A stretch of DNA of 64,000 nucleotides, from positions 744,001 to 808,000 of the forward strand of contig NZ_CP186274.1 in the NCBI RefSeq assembly GCF_049331405.1. The letters are read 5' to 3'. A program made the position numbers and the translations under genes. The notes beneath the pieces are model-generated. The model had not been told where the DNA came from and searched no databases. It was given only the letters and a program-made list of their open reading frames with translations. The number at the start of each line of letters is the position of its first letter. Within the stretch, counting starts at the first letter, position 1. The stretch comes from PoT sp049331405 (GTDB taxonomy: Bacteria > Planctomycetota > Planctomycetia > Isosphaerales > Isosphaeraceae). Of the stretch, positions 25,432 to 36,158 are shown in pieces.

Positions 25432-26572
25432 GCCGGGTTACCACTTCCCTCTGAACTCAGTCGTTCGTTCCGACTTCCCCAGGCCGGGCAGGATTTGCGT
25501 CGTCCCTGACGTCAAGTGTCCCGCGGATCCAGGAGATTTCGTTCACGCACCTGCGCTTCGTATTTCAAAGTAATCGGCAGTCCTCTCGAGCGACTAAAAC
25601 CTAATTCTGAAAAATCGGTAGAACCGGCTCAGGCTGTTAGTCACAGATTGGCTCACAAGTTTCGCCGCATCGTCGCGTCCAGGGCGAGGTCGTTGCAAGT
25701 GACGAATTTCCAGGTTTCTTGCAAGAAGGGCCGTCCCGCCGGGCGACTAAATGTCATATGGGCCGTTCAACCGGACATGGGGTGCCGATTTTGTCCCGAA
25801 TGGTCAAGCCGAAAGTAGAGTTGGAGACTCAGGAAGTCGACAAGCCTGGGACCTCGGACGGCCCGTTCGGCGGCCTATCTCTTGCTTTGCCTTGTCGAGC
25901 CGGATCGGGTGGCCATTAAAATTCGTTAATCCGTCGATTGATCCTCCCCAATCCGGGTGCGAACATCCGAAACCATCCTCATGGAGTCACGTTCTGTCCG
26001 TTTTCCTCCCGGATACGGATAGCTCAATCGTGGCGGGCCGATCTCGCCAAGATGCCCGAAATTCCAGGCCGAGCCGGGCTCGGTATCGGGGGCGTTTTAT
26101 CCGGTGGGAAATGGCCGGGTCCGCTCGACGCAAAGGGCTGGGGGGGCAAAGGTTGAGGAGGCAAGGCCTCGGCTCGAAATGCTAGCCGACCTTTCGAACC
26201 AACGCGTCCCCGTGACGTATCAAAAGACAGCCGCGGATGCTCGCGTCGGGACCCTCGGAATGTGAGAACAGAATTGCAAATATTCCCCCTTCCCGTTCAT
26301 AATGGTTCCCTACCGTTCATGGACGATGGCCGCGCAGGGAGTCGGCGGCGCAAGCAGAGAACCCCACTGCGATACCCCCAGTATCCCGGTCATGGATTGA
26401 CTCCCGCATGAGTTCGACCCGGCTCGACCCCGAAGTTCGTCGTAGACCCGGTGTGACGTCGCGACTCCCTCAATAGCCCCCATTGATCTTCAGAACACAG
26501 CGGGCGGATCCTGCCGGTGTCGACACCGTGGGCTCCTTCACCGTGTTCCCTCGACTCAAAGGAAATCGTCCT
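25432..26572. other. 1.1-kb divergent intergenic region
   Basis: It lies between the divergently transcribed 1262-aa gene and the YiiX-like gene. Several short open frames are present, none with family resemblance or an SD site. It ends with AAAGGAAA, the SD sequence of the YiiX-like gene. No tRNA or repeat array seen. Confidence 0.5.
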
Positions 26573-27430
26573 ATGTGGACTTTCGTCTGGTGTCTGACGG
26601 TGTTGTTCAACGGCCACGATGGCAAGGAGCCGACCGACCGGTTGATTCCGCCCAACTGGTCGGGCAACCCTTGGGGACCCGAAGCGTCCAGGGCACGCGA
26701 GAATGGGCTCCTGCCCATCAAGATGACTCCTCAAATGGTCGCGTGGGAGCAGTGGGGCAAGAAGTACCTGCGTGACGGAGACATCGTCTTCCGCCGGGCG
26801 GATGCGCGCATCCTATTCGGCCGGTTCCCGTTCAGCCGGTTCACGGCGAAGATCACCGGCAGTGAGTTCTCGCACACCGGGATCGTGGCCATCGAGAACG
26901 GCAAGACGATGGTGTACGACACGACGAAGGCCGGTGTCCGCAAGCAGCCTTATGCCGTCTGGATGCTCGACAACGTCGGCTCGTTCGGCGCAAGGCGGCT
27001 CCGCCCCGAGTTCCAGAAGCACGCCGAAGGGGCGATCCGCTACTGCCGCGAGGTCTTCGAGAAGCAGGTCCCGTTCGACTATGAACTCGGCCTCGACGAC
27101 TCCAAGCTCTACTGCGTGGAGATGACCGAGAAGGCTTACAGGGCCAGCGGCCTGCTCCTCTCCGAGCCCGTCCGGCTCGCCGACATGCAGTATGTCGACG
27201 AATTCCCGATCGCCGTCTTCATGTTCAACCTGCTCTCGCCGCTGAAGCTCGACCAGAGCGTCTTCTTCCCTGGCAACGACAACCATGGGATCTGGTCGGC
27301 CCCCAGCTTCGTCACGCTCTGCCCGCCGACGCAACCCCCGCTCTGGGGGACTTCGTCGACGACGGCCAACGGGGCGAAGGCCAATAAGGATGCCACCACG
27401 GCGTCACGACGCGCACCCAAGCCGAATTGA
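26573..27430 (+). CDS. YiiX/YebB-like permuted papain-fold protein
   Basis: A 285-aa protein. It shows the permuted NlpC/P60 layout of the YiiX-like (peptidase C92) family: LRDGDIVFRR, then the catalytic-type His in SEFSHTGIVAIENG (about residue 105), then the Cys in DDSKLYCVEMTEKAYRASG (about 185-190). Family members act on amide or lipid-ester bonds, often of cell-wall peptides. The ATG at 26573 follows AAAGGAAA; the frame is open 30 codons further up without an SD. The first 14 residues are hydrophobic but short for a signal peptide. Confidence 0.85.
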   Translation: MWTFVWCLTVLFNGHDGKEPTDRLIPPNWSGNPWGPEASRARENGLLPIKMTPQMVAWEQWGKKYLRDGDIVFRRADARILFGRFPFSRFTAKITGSEFSHTGIVAIENGKTMVYDTTKAGVRKQPYAVWMLDNVGSFGARRLRPEFQKHAEGAIRYCREVFEKQVPFDYELGLDDSKLYCVEMTEKAYRASGLLLSEPVRLADMQYVDEFPIAVFMFNLLSPLKLDQSVFFPGNDNHGIWSAPSFVTLCPPTQPPLWGTSSTTANGAKANKDATTASRRAPKPN

Positions 27431-27467
27431 TGTATTGATCTTGACTTTCGGGCCGACTTGATCAGAC

Positions 27468-27506
27468 TCACCCCCACCCTTGCCACACGGATTGGGCTGG
27501 GGGTGA
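27468..27506 (+). terminator. hairpin terminator
   Basis: TCACCCCCA/TGGGGGTGA arms (27468-27476 with 27498-27506) and an inner CCC/GGG pair, just downstream of the YiiX-like gene. The following sequence has only scattered Ts. Confidence 0.5.
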
Positions 27507-27534
27507 TTCCTGGTCTTTGAAGAGCCCGCCCGCC

Positions 27535-28635
27535 ATGATACGCATGCCAAGGATAGGCATCATCGGTCTTGGGATCCTCTTAATCATCCCGCAGGCCATC
27601 GCCCTGGGGTCCGGACGCGACCCGGACGATCCGAAGGACGACCCCGCCTCCTCCTATCCCCACCAGGCCGTCAAGCGGCAGGAATTCGGCAACGGCGCCC
27701 GCTCCTACTGGCTCTTCGAGCCCGCCGACCCGACCCCCGAATCGGCGCCCGTCATCGTCTTCAACCACGGCTGGCTCGCGGTGAACCCCGGCGCCTATGG
27801 CGCCTGGATCGACCACCTCGTACGCCGGGGTAACGTCGTCATCTATCCGCGTTATCAACTCGACGTGGCCACCTTGCCGACGGAGTTCCTCCCCAACGCC
27901 CTCTGGGCGATCCGGGATGGCCTCGACGTGTTGTCCACCTCGCCGAAGCACGTGCAGCCCGACCTGCGCCGGTTCGCGCTGATGGGGCACTCGGCCGGAG
28001 GCAACCTCTCGGCGCAGATCGCGGCGGTGGCGTCGGAGTATCAGATCCCCGCCGCCAAGGCGGTGCTCGCCCTCATGCCGGGTGAGGTCCAGCCGATGAA
28101 CGAGCCGAAGCTCTCGCTGATCCCGGCGTCGACCCTGCTGGTCGTCACGGCGGGCGAGGATGACCGCGTCGTCGGCGACGGCCGGGCCCGGCAGATCTTC
28201 TCCGAGACCACGTCGATCCCCAAGGAACGCAAGAAGTTCATCCTCTACCGGAGCGACCTGCACGGCTATCCGATGCTGATCGCCGACCACCTCGCGCCGA
28301 CCGGGGCCTTCCGCGGCTTCGACTCGGGCGACGGCCTCTTCCGCAACCTCCAGATGAACCGGGCCCAGGTGAACGCCATCGATCGCGCGGGCTTCTGGCG
28401 CCTGGCCGACATCACCCTCGAGGCCGCCTTCCGGGGTATGACGCTCGACCAGGCCACCGACCGGGGCGAGATCCTCAAGCATCTCGGCTACTGGTCCGAC
28501 GGCCGCGTCGTGGAACGCCCGGTCGTCGGCGACGACCTCGCCCAGATCCCCCGCGTCTTCCCGACCAACGGGATCCGCCTCATCAAGTGGACGATGAAGG
28601 ACGACTTCGGTTCCGGCCTCAAGCTGAAGCGCTGA
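27535..28635 (+). CDS. secreted alpha/beta hydrolase
   Basis: A 366-aa protein with an N-terminal signal segment (GIIGLGILLIIPQAIALG). The hydrolase fold shows APVIVFNHGWLAVNPGAYGAWIDHLVRRGNVV with the oxyanion HG, the nucleophile elbow GHSAGG near residue 155, TAGEDDRVV carrying the acid, and the His in SDLHGYPMLIADH. It resembles platelet-activating-factor-acetylhydrolase or PETase-like esterases. I prefer the ATG at 27535 over the in-frame TTG at 27517. Neither has a strong SD. Substrate unknown. Confidence 0.86.
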   Translation: MIRMPRIGIIGLGILLIIPQAIALGSGRDPDDPKDDPASSYPHQAVKRQEFGNGARSYWLFEPADPTPESAPVIVFNHGWLAVNPGAYGAWIDHLVRRGNVVIYPRYQLDVATLPTEFLPNALWAIRDGLDVLSTSPKHVQPDLRRFALMGHSAGGNLSAQIAAVASEYQIPAAKAVLALMPGEVQPMNEPKLSLIPASTLLVVTAGEDDRVVGDGRARQIFSETTSIPKERKKFILYRSDLHGYPMLIADHLAPTGAFRGFDSGDGLFRNLQMNRAQVNAIDRAGFWRLADITLEAAFRGMTLDQATDRGEILKHLGYWSDGRVVERPVVGDDLAQIPRVFPTNGIRLIKWTMKDDFGSGLKLKR

Positions 28636-28673
28636 GAGAAGCGCCGTCTCGGCGAAATCGACGATTCAAGAAG

Positions 28674-28708
28674 AAAGCACTGGTGCCCTCGCGGGCGGCC
28701 AGTGCTTT
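28674..28708. terminator. bidirectional terminator
   Basis: Perfect 10-bp stem (28674-28683 with 28699-28708) plus an inner GCCC/GGGC stem. AAA/TTT flank both ends and TTTCTTCTT follows on the minus strand. It lies between the convergent hydrolase and lipoprotein genes. Confidence 0.75.
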
Positions 28709-28743
28709 GCCATTTCATGCGGACGCCCGACGCGGGCCATCGA

Positions 28744-29124
28744 TCAGCGGAGCTCGATGTCGAACGAGTTGGACCCCGACTGCACGTCGAAGGTCTTGGA
28801 GAAGTACTGGTACTGGGGCTTCTTGACCAGCGGCTTGCCGCCGACGCTGACGGCATTCTCCCCCCGGAGGGTCGTCAGCTCATACGTCCCATCCTGATTC
28901 GTCTCGGCGATGGCCGTGGGGGCCGTCTTTCGGTTGGTGTTCGCCGGATTGAAGCGCACCTGGACCTTGCCGAGTGCCTTGCCCCCCAGCGTGACCTTGC
29001 CCTTCACCTGGGCCTGTTCCATCGAGGAACTGGCCGCCGGCGCCGAGTTGCCGGCGCATCCCGCGGTCGCCAGCAAGCCCAGGGCGATCAGCACCCTGGC
29101 GTTCGTTGAGAATGCTTGCAGCAT
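28744..29124 (-). CDS. small lipoprotein, carboxypeptidase-regulatory-like
   Basis: A 126-aa protein. The type II signal ends in the lipobox LATAGCAG (Cys about residue 23). The mature domain (about 40-126) reads QVKGKVTLGGKALGKVQVRFNPANTNRKTAPTAIAETNQDGTYELTTLRGENAVSVG, in segments typical of the Ig-like transthyretin/carboxypeptidase regulatory fold. Such proteins are very common in planctomycetes, often next to DUF1559 genes. Here a DUF1559 gene lies directly upstream on the same strand (115 nt), so the pair is probably one transcription unit. Confidence 0.88.
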   Translation of the reverse strand: MLQAFSTNARVLIALGLLATAGCAGNSAPAASSSMEQAQVKGKVTLGGKALGKVQVRFNPANTNRKTAPTAIAETNQDGTYELTTLRGENAVSVGGKPLVKKPQYQYFSKTFDVQSGSNSFDIELR

Positions 29125-29239
29125 GGATCATTCCTGATTCAACAAGTCATAAAAATGTGGATGTCGTCCGCGAGATGGGTAGGTTTGCGTGCGGACGCCC
29201 GGATGGCTCCAGGGCGTCCGCATGCTTCGAGTCTCAGGG

Positions 29240-30268
29240 TCAGTACGAGTCGGACGAGACCACCTCGCCCCCCGCCATCGAGCCGAGCGCCCACCACGTC
29301 TGAGGCGAGATCGATGACTTGATGAACTTCACACTGCCGTCGCACATCAGCATGTTGACGCCCCCCGAGTGTCGGCTGCTGGCGGTGAGGGCACCATTGG
29401 GCTGGAATCCATTGGTGTCGAACTCGCAGCTCCAGGTGTTGGGGGGCATGACGTGGGTGTAATAAGTGCTGCTCGGGTGGCCCGAGAACCATACGCAGCC
29501 GCTCGGCATGAACTGGCCCATGACGGCGAGGCCCAGGCTCGGCCCGCCGGAATTACAGTTCTGCCAGTACACTTGCGGGCTCGTCGCCCATGACTGTTGC
29601 CCCTGGTAATACGCCGAGATGGGCTTCAGGGTGTCGGTCGGCTGGGCGACGAGAATATTGCCGATCCCTTTCACCTTCTCGGAGTAGGCCGCCGTCTGGC
29701 TCAGCCCGTCGACGATCGAGTTGAAGCCGACCACGTGCCTGAGGTCGAGCCCCTGGCTCCCGATCGAGACGACCGGGAACGGGCCCGCCCATGGTGACAT
29801 GGTCGGGCTGTAGATATTCGGGTCGGCGCCGTTGCTGGGGACGTAGTTGGAGTGGCCTGAGGCCGAGGTCAGCCGGTCGATCCCGTCGGAGGGGCAACTC
29901 ATCACCGACACGTTGGAATATTGCACCGTGGTGTTCGCCGGGCAGCCGGGGAAGGCCGGCGCGAGCTGATAGGCGAAGTTGATCGAGTTATACAGGTTCC
30001 CCTGCTCGAGGTAGGGGAGCAATAAGGTATTAGAGGAAAAGTCCGCCCATGAGTATGTCAGGTCGCCGAACGGGAGCGTGTTCATGGCCTGATGATAATT
30101 ATGGATCGCCAGGCCGAATTGCTTCAGGTTGTTAAGGCACTGCGACCTCCGGGCCGCCTCGCGCGCCGCCTGCACGGCGGGGAGGAGCAGGGCGATCAGG
30201 ACCGCGATGATCGCGATCACGACGAGTAGCTCGATCAAGGTAAAGGCTCGCCGGCTTTTCATGAGCAT
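29240..30268 (-). CDS. DUF1559 pseudopilin-like protein
   Basis: A 342-aa protein. A type IV pilin-like prepilin peptidase site and hydrophobic helix (SRRAFTLIELLVVIAIIAVLIALLLP) are followed by the DUF1559 hallmark AVQAAREAARRSQCLNNLKQFGLAIHNY and a C-terminal H-x-G-G-x-N-x-x-x-CDGSV motif (RHSGGVNMLMCDGSVKFI). This is the large planctomycete-specific family with a type II-like N-terminus. The exact function is unknown. The ATG at 30268 has GAGG six nt upstream; the next ATG at 30262 is a near equal. Confidence 0.93.
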   Translation of the reverse strand: MLMKSRRAFTLIELLVVIAIIAVLIALLLPAVQAAREAARRSQCLNNLKQFGLAIHNYHQAMNTLPFGDLTYSWADFSSNTLLLPYLEQGNLYNSINFAYQLAPAFPGCPANTTVQYSNVSVMSCPSDGIDRLTSASGHSNYVPSNGADPNIYSPTMSPWAGPFPVVSIGSQGLDLRHVVGFNSIVDGLSQTAAYSEKVKGIGNILVAQPTDTLKPISAYYQGQQSWATSPQVYWQNCNSGGPSLGLAVMGQFMPSGCVWFSGHPSSTYYTHVMPPNTWSCEFDTNGFQPNGALTASSRHSGGVNMLMCDGSVKFIKSSISPQTWWALGSMAGGEVVSSDSY

Positions 30269-30690
30269 GAAAGTCCTCGAATTCGACAAAGGAAGTTGGT
30301 CGGCCCGCGTGCGGTGGCCGAACCCCGGCCTTCCCCCTCGGGGAATCCGAGGCGCAGCGCGGCTATCGCGGCCGACCGAAGCCGCCTGGACGATGACTCT
30401 TGCGACTCTTGAAGAAGACCCGGGGATCGAGGGCGAATTTCTCGATGGATGAGACCGAATCGCTCGGGCCGACCGGACCTGGCCCGTTGCATGCAAACGT
30501 GTCGAAATCCGAAGATTGACCAGGCATCAAGATAAGGATGGATCTTGTACTGAGCCCTCGCACTTCATCGAATTCGACAAGCATCAATGCGGGAAAAGTA
30601 GATTGTGGTGACGATGTTTTTCCGCAAAATCTGCAATTTGGTGCGAATGCGTTATTTTTGCGTCGGGGTCCTTAACGAAGCTTCCCGGAA
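30269..30690. other. intergenic
   Basis: 422 nt between two minus-strand genes, the 5' region of the DUF1559 gene and the 3' flank of the TIM-barrel gene. 30600-30670 is AT-richer than its surroundings. I saw no gene or firm signal. Confidence 0.45.
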
Positions 30691-31686
30691 TCAGTCATTG
30701 TCGTCGAGACGGATTTGACTTATATCCTGAAGTCTCGAGGCCGACACGGGCCCTCGGCCTTCACGAGGGAAGAGCCCTCTCGTCGAAGTCGTCTGGGTCG
30801 AGGCGGAGGGTCGATTCGCTGGGCGATCGCCGTAAGCCGCATTCATGGATTTACCCGTTGCATCGTCGTGCGGCTTCGGGTTCCTGTCCTGATCCCGCCC
30901 GAAGTTCGAGACGTCGACTCCCAGCCTCGCTGCCGAGAGCGTCTCGAAGTAGCCGTCCGCCTCGGGGCATTGATCCAGGAATGAGAGGAGGTCGTCCCGA
31001 TCCCCCAGCGTGGCCGAGTAGCCGAGCACGATGACCTCATCGCGGGCCGACTTCGCCGCGTGCGAGATCCGACGAAACTTATCCAGATATTCGAGATGAT
31101 GCCGGTCGAGGCTCGCGGTCGGCGTGGCGTCGGGCGAGAGTCCCGGATGGGCAATGAGGAGGTCGGCGCCGGCCTCGGCCATCATGCGAGCCTGATCGCG
31201 GTCGAAGACGAAAGGCGCGGAGAAGATGCCGAGGGCGTGCGCCTCCGCCACGAGCTCGACCTCGAGCTGGAAGCTCATGCCGGTCTCTTCGAGGTTCTTG
31301 CGGAAGTTGCCGTCGATGAGGCCGACCGTGGGGTGGTTCTGGATGCCGGCGACCCCGAGGGCGAGCAACTCGTCGAGCAGGCGCCGGCGGAGCAGGAAGG
31401 GGTCGACCCCGCAGACCCCGGCCAACACCGGGATGTTCGGGAAGGTCTGGAGCAAGGGGGGGATCATCTCGCAGACGACCCGATTCGCGTTCCCGTAGGC
31501 GAGGAAGCCCCCGAGGGAGTCGCTCCCCGCCACCCGGTAGCGGTCGGAACTGTGGACCGCAATGAAGTCGACCCCGCCAACCTCCTCGCAATTGGCCTCG
31601 ATGCCGGTGCTGACCCCGACGATCGGCAGCCCGGCCTTTGCTTTGGCGTGCAGTCCTTGCAGGATGCTCGAGGGGGTGTATTCCAT
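30691..31686 (-). CDS. PEP-hydrolase-like TIM-barrel protein
   Basis: A 331-aa protein. Residues 1-270 match the phosphoenolpyruvate hydrolase-like/TIM-barrel signal-transduction family: LPIVGVSTGIEANCEEVGGVDFIAV, GFLAYGNANRVVCEM, IPVLAGVCGVDPF, VAGIQNHPTVGLIDGNFRKNLEETGM, GADLLIAHPGLSPD. A hydrophilic tail of about 60 residues (rich in Arg, Ser, Asp) has no family match. The ATG at 31686 follows GGGAGG. The open frame continues 94 codons upstream across the promoter region, which I reject. It is divergent from an activator with the same fold and has a sigma-54-type promoter, so it is probably that activator's target. Catalytic activity is not established for the family. Confidence 0.85.
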   Translation of the reverse strand: MEYTPSSILQGLHAKAKAGLPIVGVSTGIEANCEEVGGVDFIAVHSSDRYRVAGSDSLGGFLAYGNANRVVCEMIPPLLQTFPNIPVLAGVCGVDPFLLRRRLLDELLALGVAGIQNHPTVGLIDGNFRKNLEETGMSFQLEVELVAEAHALGIFSAPFVFDRDQARMMAEAGADLLIAHPGLSPDATPTASLDRHHLEYLDKFRRISHAAKSARDEVIVLGYSATLGDRDDLLSFLDQCPEADGYFETLSAARLGVDVSNFGRDQDRNPKPHDDATGKSMNAAYGDRPANRPSASTQTTSTRGLFPREGRGPVSASRLQDISQIRLDDND

Positions 31687-31786
31687 GGCCTCCCTATCAA
31701 GCGACTTCAGGACGTGTTTTCGGGATATTCGCGACGATCCGCGGGCATGAGCCCGGGTCGGCCCTCTCGCCCGGCCTATTATAGAG

Positions 31787-31802
31787 TGCAGACACCATGC
31801 CG
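31787..31802 (-). promoter_or_regulatory. sigma-54 (-24/-12) promoter candidate
   Basis: On the minus strand the site reads CGGCATGGTGTCTGCA. GG and GC are separated by exactly 10 nt, and the GGCA, G and TGCA parts of the TGGCACG-N4-TTGCA consensus are kept (three mismatches). It would start transcription near 31776, about 90 nt before the TIM-barrel gene. The divergent gene encodes a sigma-54 activator, which raises the likelihood. Confidence 0.6.
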
Positions 31803-31852
31803 GGAGGTGCCTCTCGCACGCATTTGGTTTAAATGCCGAATCATGTAGAAGT

Positions 31853-31874
31853 AATGGAAATTGATAGTTCCATT
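31853..31874. promoter_or_regulatory. inverted repeat, candidate enhancer (UAS)
   Basis: Perfect 7-bp arms AATGGAA and TTCCATT around an 8-nt spacer. The centre is about 88 nt upstream of the inferred sigma-54 start site, a normal distance for bacterial enhancer-binding-protein sites, and 103 nt upstream of the activator's own ATG. It could therefore serve both genes. Confidence 0.5.
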
Positions 31875-31966
31875 CCCATTGCGACCGCTGTATCCTCGGC
31901 TGAATACTCGTATCCAGGTCGTATACATCAAAGCCAGCTTGACCCTTTTCCGGGCAAGATGATTGC

Positions 31967-33760
<1,794 letters not shown>

Positions 33761-33770
33761 GGCGGCTTCC

Positions 33771-33794
33771 CCGAGGCCCTGGTTGAGGCCTCGG
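33771..33794. terminator. hairpin between convergent genes
   Basis: CCGAGGCC/GGCCTCGG with an 8-nt loop, between the end of the activator gene and the end of serC. No U tract is visible on either strand. Confidence 0.4.
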
Positions 33795-33832
33795 AGAGCC
33801 GTCGATGACCGGAAGGGAAGCCAGGTCGAACC

Positions 33833-34918
33833 TCAGCCGTTCTTCTTGGCGAAGTCGCCCATGAAGGTGGCGAGGGCCTTGCAGGCCTCGACGTCGCAGG
33901 CGTTGTAGATCGAGGCGCGGATGCCGCCGACCGAGCGGTGGCCGGCGAGCCCGACCATGCCCGCCGCCTGCGCCTCGGAGACGAACTGCTTCTCGAGCGC
34001 CTCGTTCGGGAGGCGGAAGGTCACGTTCATGTTCGAGCGGGAGTCGGCCTCGGCGTGGCCCTTGTAGTAGCCGTTGCTGCCGTCGATGGCGGTGTAGAGC
34101 GTGTCGGCCTTGGCCTTGTTGCGCTTGGCCATCGCCTCGAGCCCGCCGATCTCGTCGATCCACTGGAGCACGAGGCCGAGGAGGTAGACGCCGAAGGTCG
34201 GCGGGGTGTTGTAGAGGGAGTTGTTCTTGACGTGCGTCCCGTAGCGGAACATCGTCGGGATCTTCTTGTTGGCGCTCTCGAGCCACGACTCGCGGAGGAT
34301 GACCACCGTCACGCCCGCGGGGCCGAGGTTCTTCTGGGCGCCCGCGTAGATGAGGGAGAACTTCGAGGCGTCGAAGGGATACGAGAGGATGTCGCTGCTC
34401 ATGTCGGCGACGAGCGGGCGGTCACCCACCTCGGGGAGGGCGTGCCACTGGACCCCCTGGATTGTCTCGTTCGTCGTGTAGTGGACGTAGGCCGAGCCGT
34501 CCGTGAGCTTGATCTCATCGGCGCGGGGGACGCGGCGATAGTTGTCGGCCTTGGTCGAGCCTGCGAGGTGCGCCTGGCCGATGTTGGCGGCTTCCTCGAT
34601 GGCCTTCTCGCCCCAGGAGCCGGTGACGATGTAGTCGGCCGTGCTGCTCGTGGGCAGGAAGTTGAGCGGGAGGGTGGCGAACTGGCTCGAGGCGCCTCCT
34701 TGCACGAAGATGGCGCGATAGCCTTCGGCCAGGCCCAGGAGCTTCTTGATGCGCGACTCCGCGTCGGAGTTGACCGCCTCGTACTCCTTGGAGCGGTGGC
34801 TCATCTCCATGATCGACATGCCGCGACCGCGGTAGTCGCGCAGTTCCGCCTGGGCTTTCTCCAGGACGGGAGGGGGGAGCATGGCCGGGCCGGCGTTGAA
34901 ATTGAGGACGGTGCTCAT
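33833..34918 (-). CDS. serC: phosphoserine aminotransferase (SerC)
   Basis: PLP-dependent aminotransferase of 361 aa, the usual length. It begins NFNAGPAMLPPPVLEKAQ. The family pieces GMSIMEMSHRSKE, IFVQGGASSQFA, GSWGEKAIEEA, HYTTNETIQGVQW and DMSSDILSYP follow. The Schiff-base Lys lies in IYAGAQKNLGPAG, and the C-terminal GLAGHRSVGGIRASIYNA segment is present. It converts 3-phosphohydroxypyruvate to phosphoserine in serine synthesis (and the equivalent pyridoxine step). ATG 34918 has AGGAAG upstream. It is monocistronic in this window; serA/serB are not nearby. Confidence 0.96.
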   Translation of the reverse strand: MSTVLNFNAGPAMLPPPVLEKAQAELRDYRGRGMSIMEMSHRSKEYEAVNSDAESRIKKLLGLAEGYRAIFVQGGASSQFATLPLNFLPTSSTADYIVTGSWGEKAIEEAANIGQAHLAGSTKADNYRRVPRADEIKLTDGSAYVHYTTNETIQGVQWHALPEVGDRPLVADMSSDILSYPFDASKFSLIYAGAQKNLGPAGVTVVILRESWLESANKKIPTMFRYGTHVKNNSLYNTPPTFGVYLLGLVLQWIDEIGGLEAMAKRNKAKADTLYTAIDGSNGYYKGHAEADSRSNMNVTFRLPNEALEKQFVSEAQAAGMVGLAGHRSVGGIRASIYNACDVEACKALATFMGDFAKKNG

Positions 34919-35338
34919 CAGATAACTTCCTGGGGATCTTCAGGCATCAAACGCGAGGTTGGATTCGAAAGAGTAGGGGATTCGCACGGTTGGTTAGAAA
35001 ACCGGCGGCTCGCGGTTCCCCGAGTGCTCGCGTTCGCGCCCGGAGTCATTCCCGTTTCGAGGCGATCCCCAATCACGACCTAGGCGGCACCACTTTACCA
35101 CAGAGTCCCATCGACTTTCTGCGCGAACGGGCCTGTGGCCATGATGGCGTGTACCGTTGTGACAGGCCTTGTGTCCGACTATCCGTCCCGGGTGGAGGGT
35201 CGAGGGCGCCCGACCGCTCTGGTATAACCCTGGCTGACCGGGAGGACTCCGTCGGTTCGCCGATGCTACCCGGGAGATCGACGCTGCCGCCGATCGGAGC
35301 CCCCCCTCGACCTCCTCTGGCTGAGAGAAAGCGACACG
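34919..35338. other. divergent intergenic region
   Basis: 420 nt between serC (-) and the second DUF1080 gene (+). Both promoters should be here, but I found no convincing -35/-10 pair. No gene is supported. Confidence 0.45.
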
Positions 35339-36076
35339 ATGAAGGTCATGACGCGTCCGAGAGTTGTCTTCGGGATCTGCGGCCTGCTGGCCGCTTCGGT
35401 GGCGATCGGCATCGCCCAGGAACCGGCCAAGGCCCCCCGCGCCTTCCTGGACGGGACCGGGCCGGGCTGGACCACGCTCGGCGAGAAGGATTTCGCCCGG
35501 GTGAACTGCAACCCCGAGACCTGGACCTGGAAGGACGGCCTGGCTCATTGCACCGGGGAGCCGGTCGGCGTGATCCGGACCACGAAGGAGTACACGAACT
35601 TCGAGCTGGTCGCCCAGTGGCGTCATCTCCGCTCCGGCGGGAACTCGGGGATCTTCGTCTGGGCCCAGCAGGCCTCGCTCGACGGGCTCAAGCCGGGGAC
35701 CTTGCCCCGCGGCGGCATCGAGGTCCAGGTGCTCGACCACGGCTATGCCGAGCAGTACGAAAAGCAGACCGGCAAGAAGCCCGACTGGTTCACCACCAAC
35801 GGCGACGTCTTCCCCGTCGGCACGTCCAAGATGAAGCCGTTCCCCCCGGTTTCGCCCGACGGCTCCCGCAGCTTCCCCTCGAAGAACCTCAGCAAGGGGC
35901 TCAACGAGTGGAACCACTACTACGTCCGCTGCATCAATGGCGAGGTGCGCCTCTGGGTCAACGGCGAGGAAGTCTCGGGCGGTTCGAACAGCAACCCGCG
36001 CTCGGGCTTCCTCTGCCTCGAATCCGAAGGGTCGCCGGTCGAGTTCAAGGACATCAAGATCCGCGAACTGCCTTGA
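35339..36076 (+). CDS. DUF1080 / 3-keto-disaccharide hydrolase family protein
   Basis: A 245-aa exported protein with a signal peptide (VVFGICGLLAASVAIGIAQ). The DUF1080 fold shows CNPETWTWKDGLAHCTGEPVGVIRT, the FELVAQWRHLRSGGNSGIFVWA strand with the conserved GxNSGIF, RGGIEVQVLDHGY, LNEWNHYYVRCINGEVRLWVNGE and a C-terminal GFLCLESEGSPVEFKDIKIRELP. It is clearly diverged from the copy at 17895-18584. It starts at an ATG preceded by GAGAGAAAG. The gene after it encodes a DNA glycosylase, so the neighbourhood gives no functional hint. Confidence 0.9.
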   Translation: MKVMTRPRVVFGICGLLAASVAIGIAQEPAKAPRAFLDGTGPGWTTLGEKDFARVNCNPETWTWKDGLAHCTGEPVGVIRTTKEYTNFELVAQWRHLRSGGNSGIFVWAQQASLDGLKPGTLPRGGIEVQVLDHGYAEQYEKQTGKKPDWFTTNGDVFPVGTSKMKPFPPVSPDGSRSFPSKNLSKGLNEWNHYYVRCINGEVRLWVNGEEVSGGSNSNPRSGFLCLESEGSPVEFKDIKIRELP

Positions 36077-36158
36077 TTTGTCAGCGGTAGACGATCGGGC
36101 CATCGCTTCCAGACGCGATGGCCCGACCCCTGTCGAGGCCGAAAGCGAAGACGATCCT

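Noticed and set aside
25980..26100. possible tRNA-like GATAGCTCAA segment
   Set aside because: The bases around it cannot be folded into an acceptor stem or T-arm, and no GGTTCGA-type T loop follows at the right distance.
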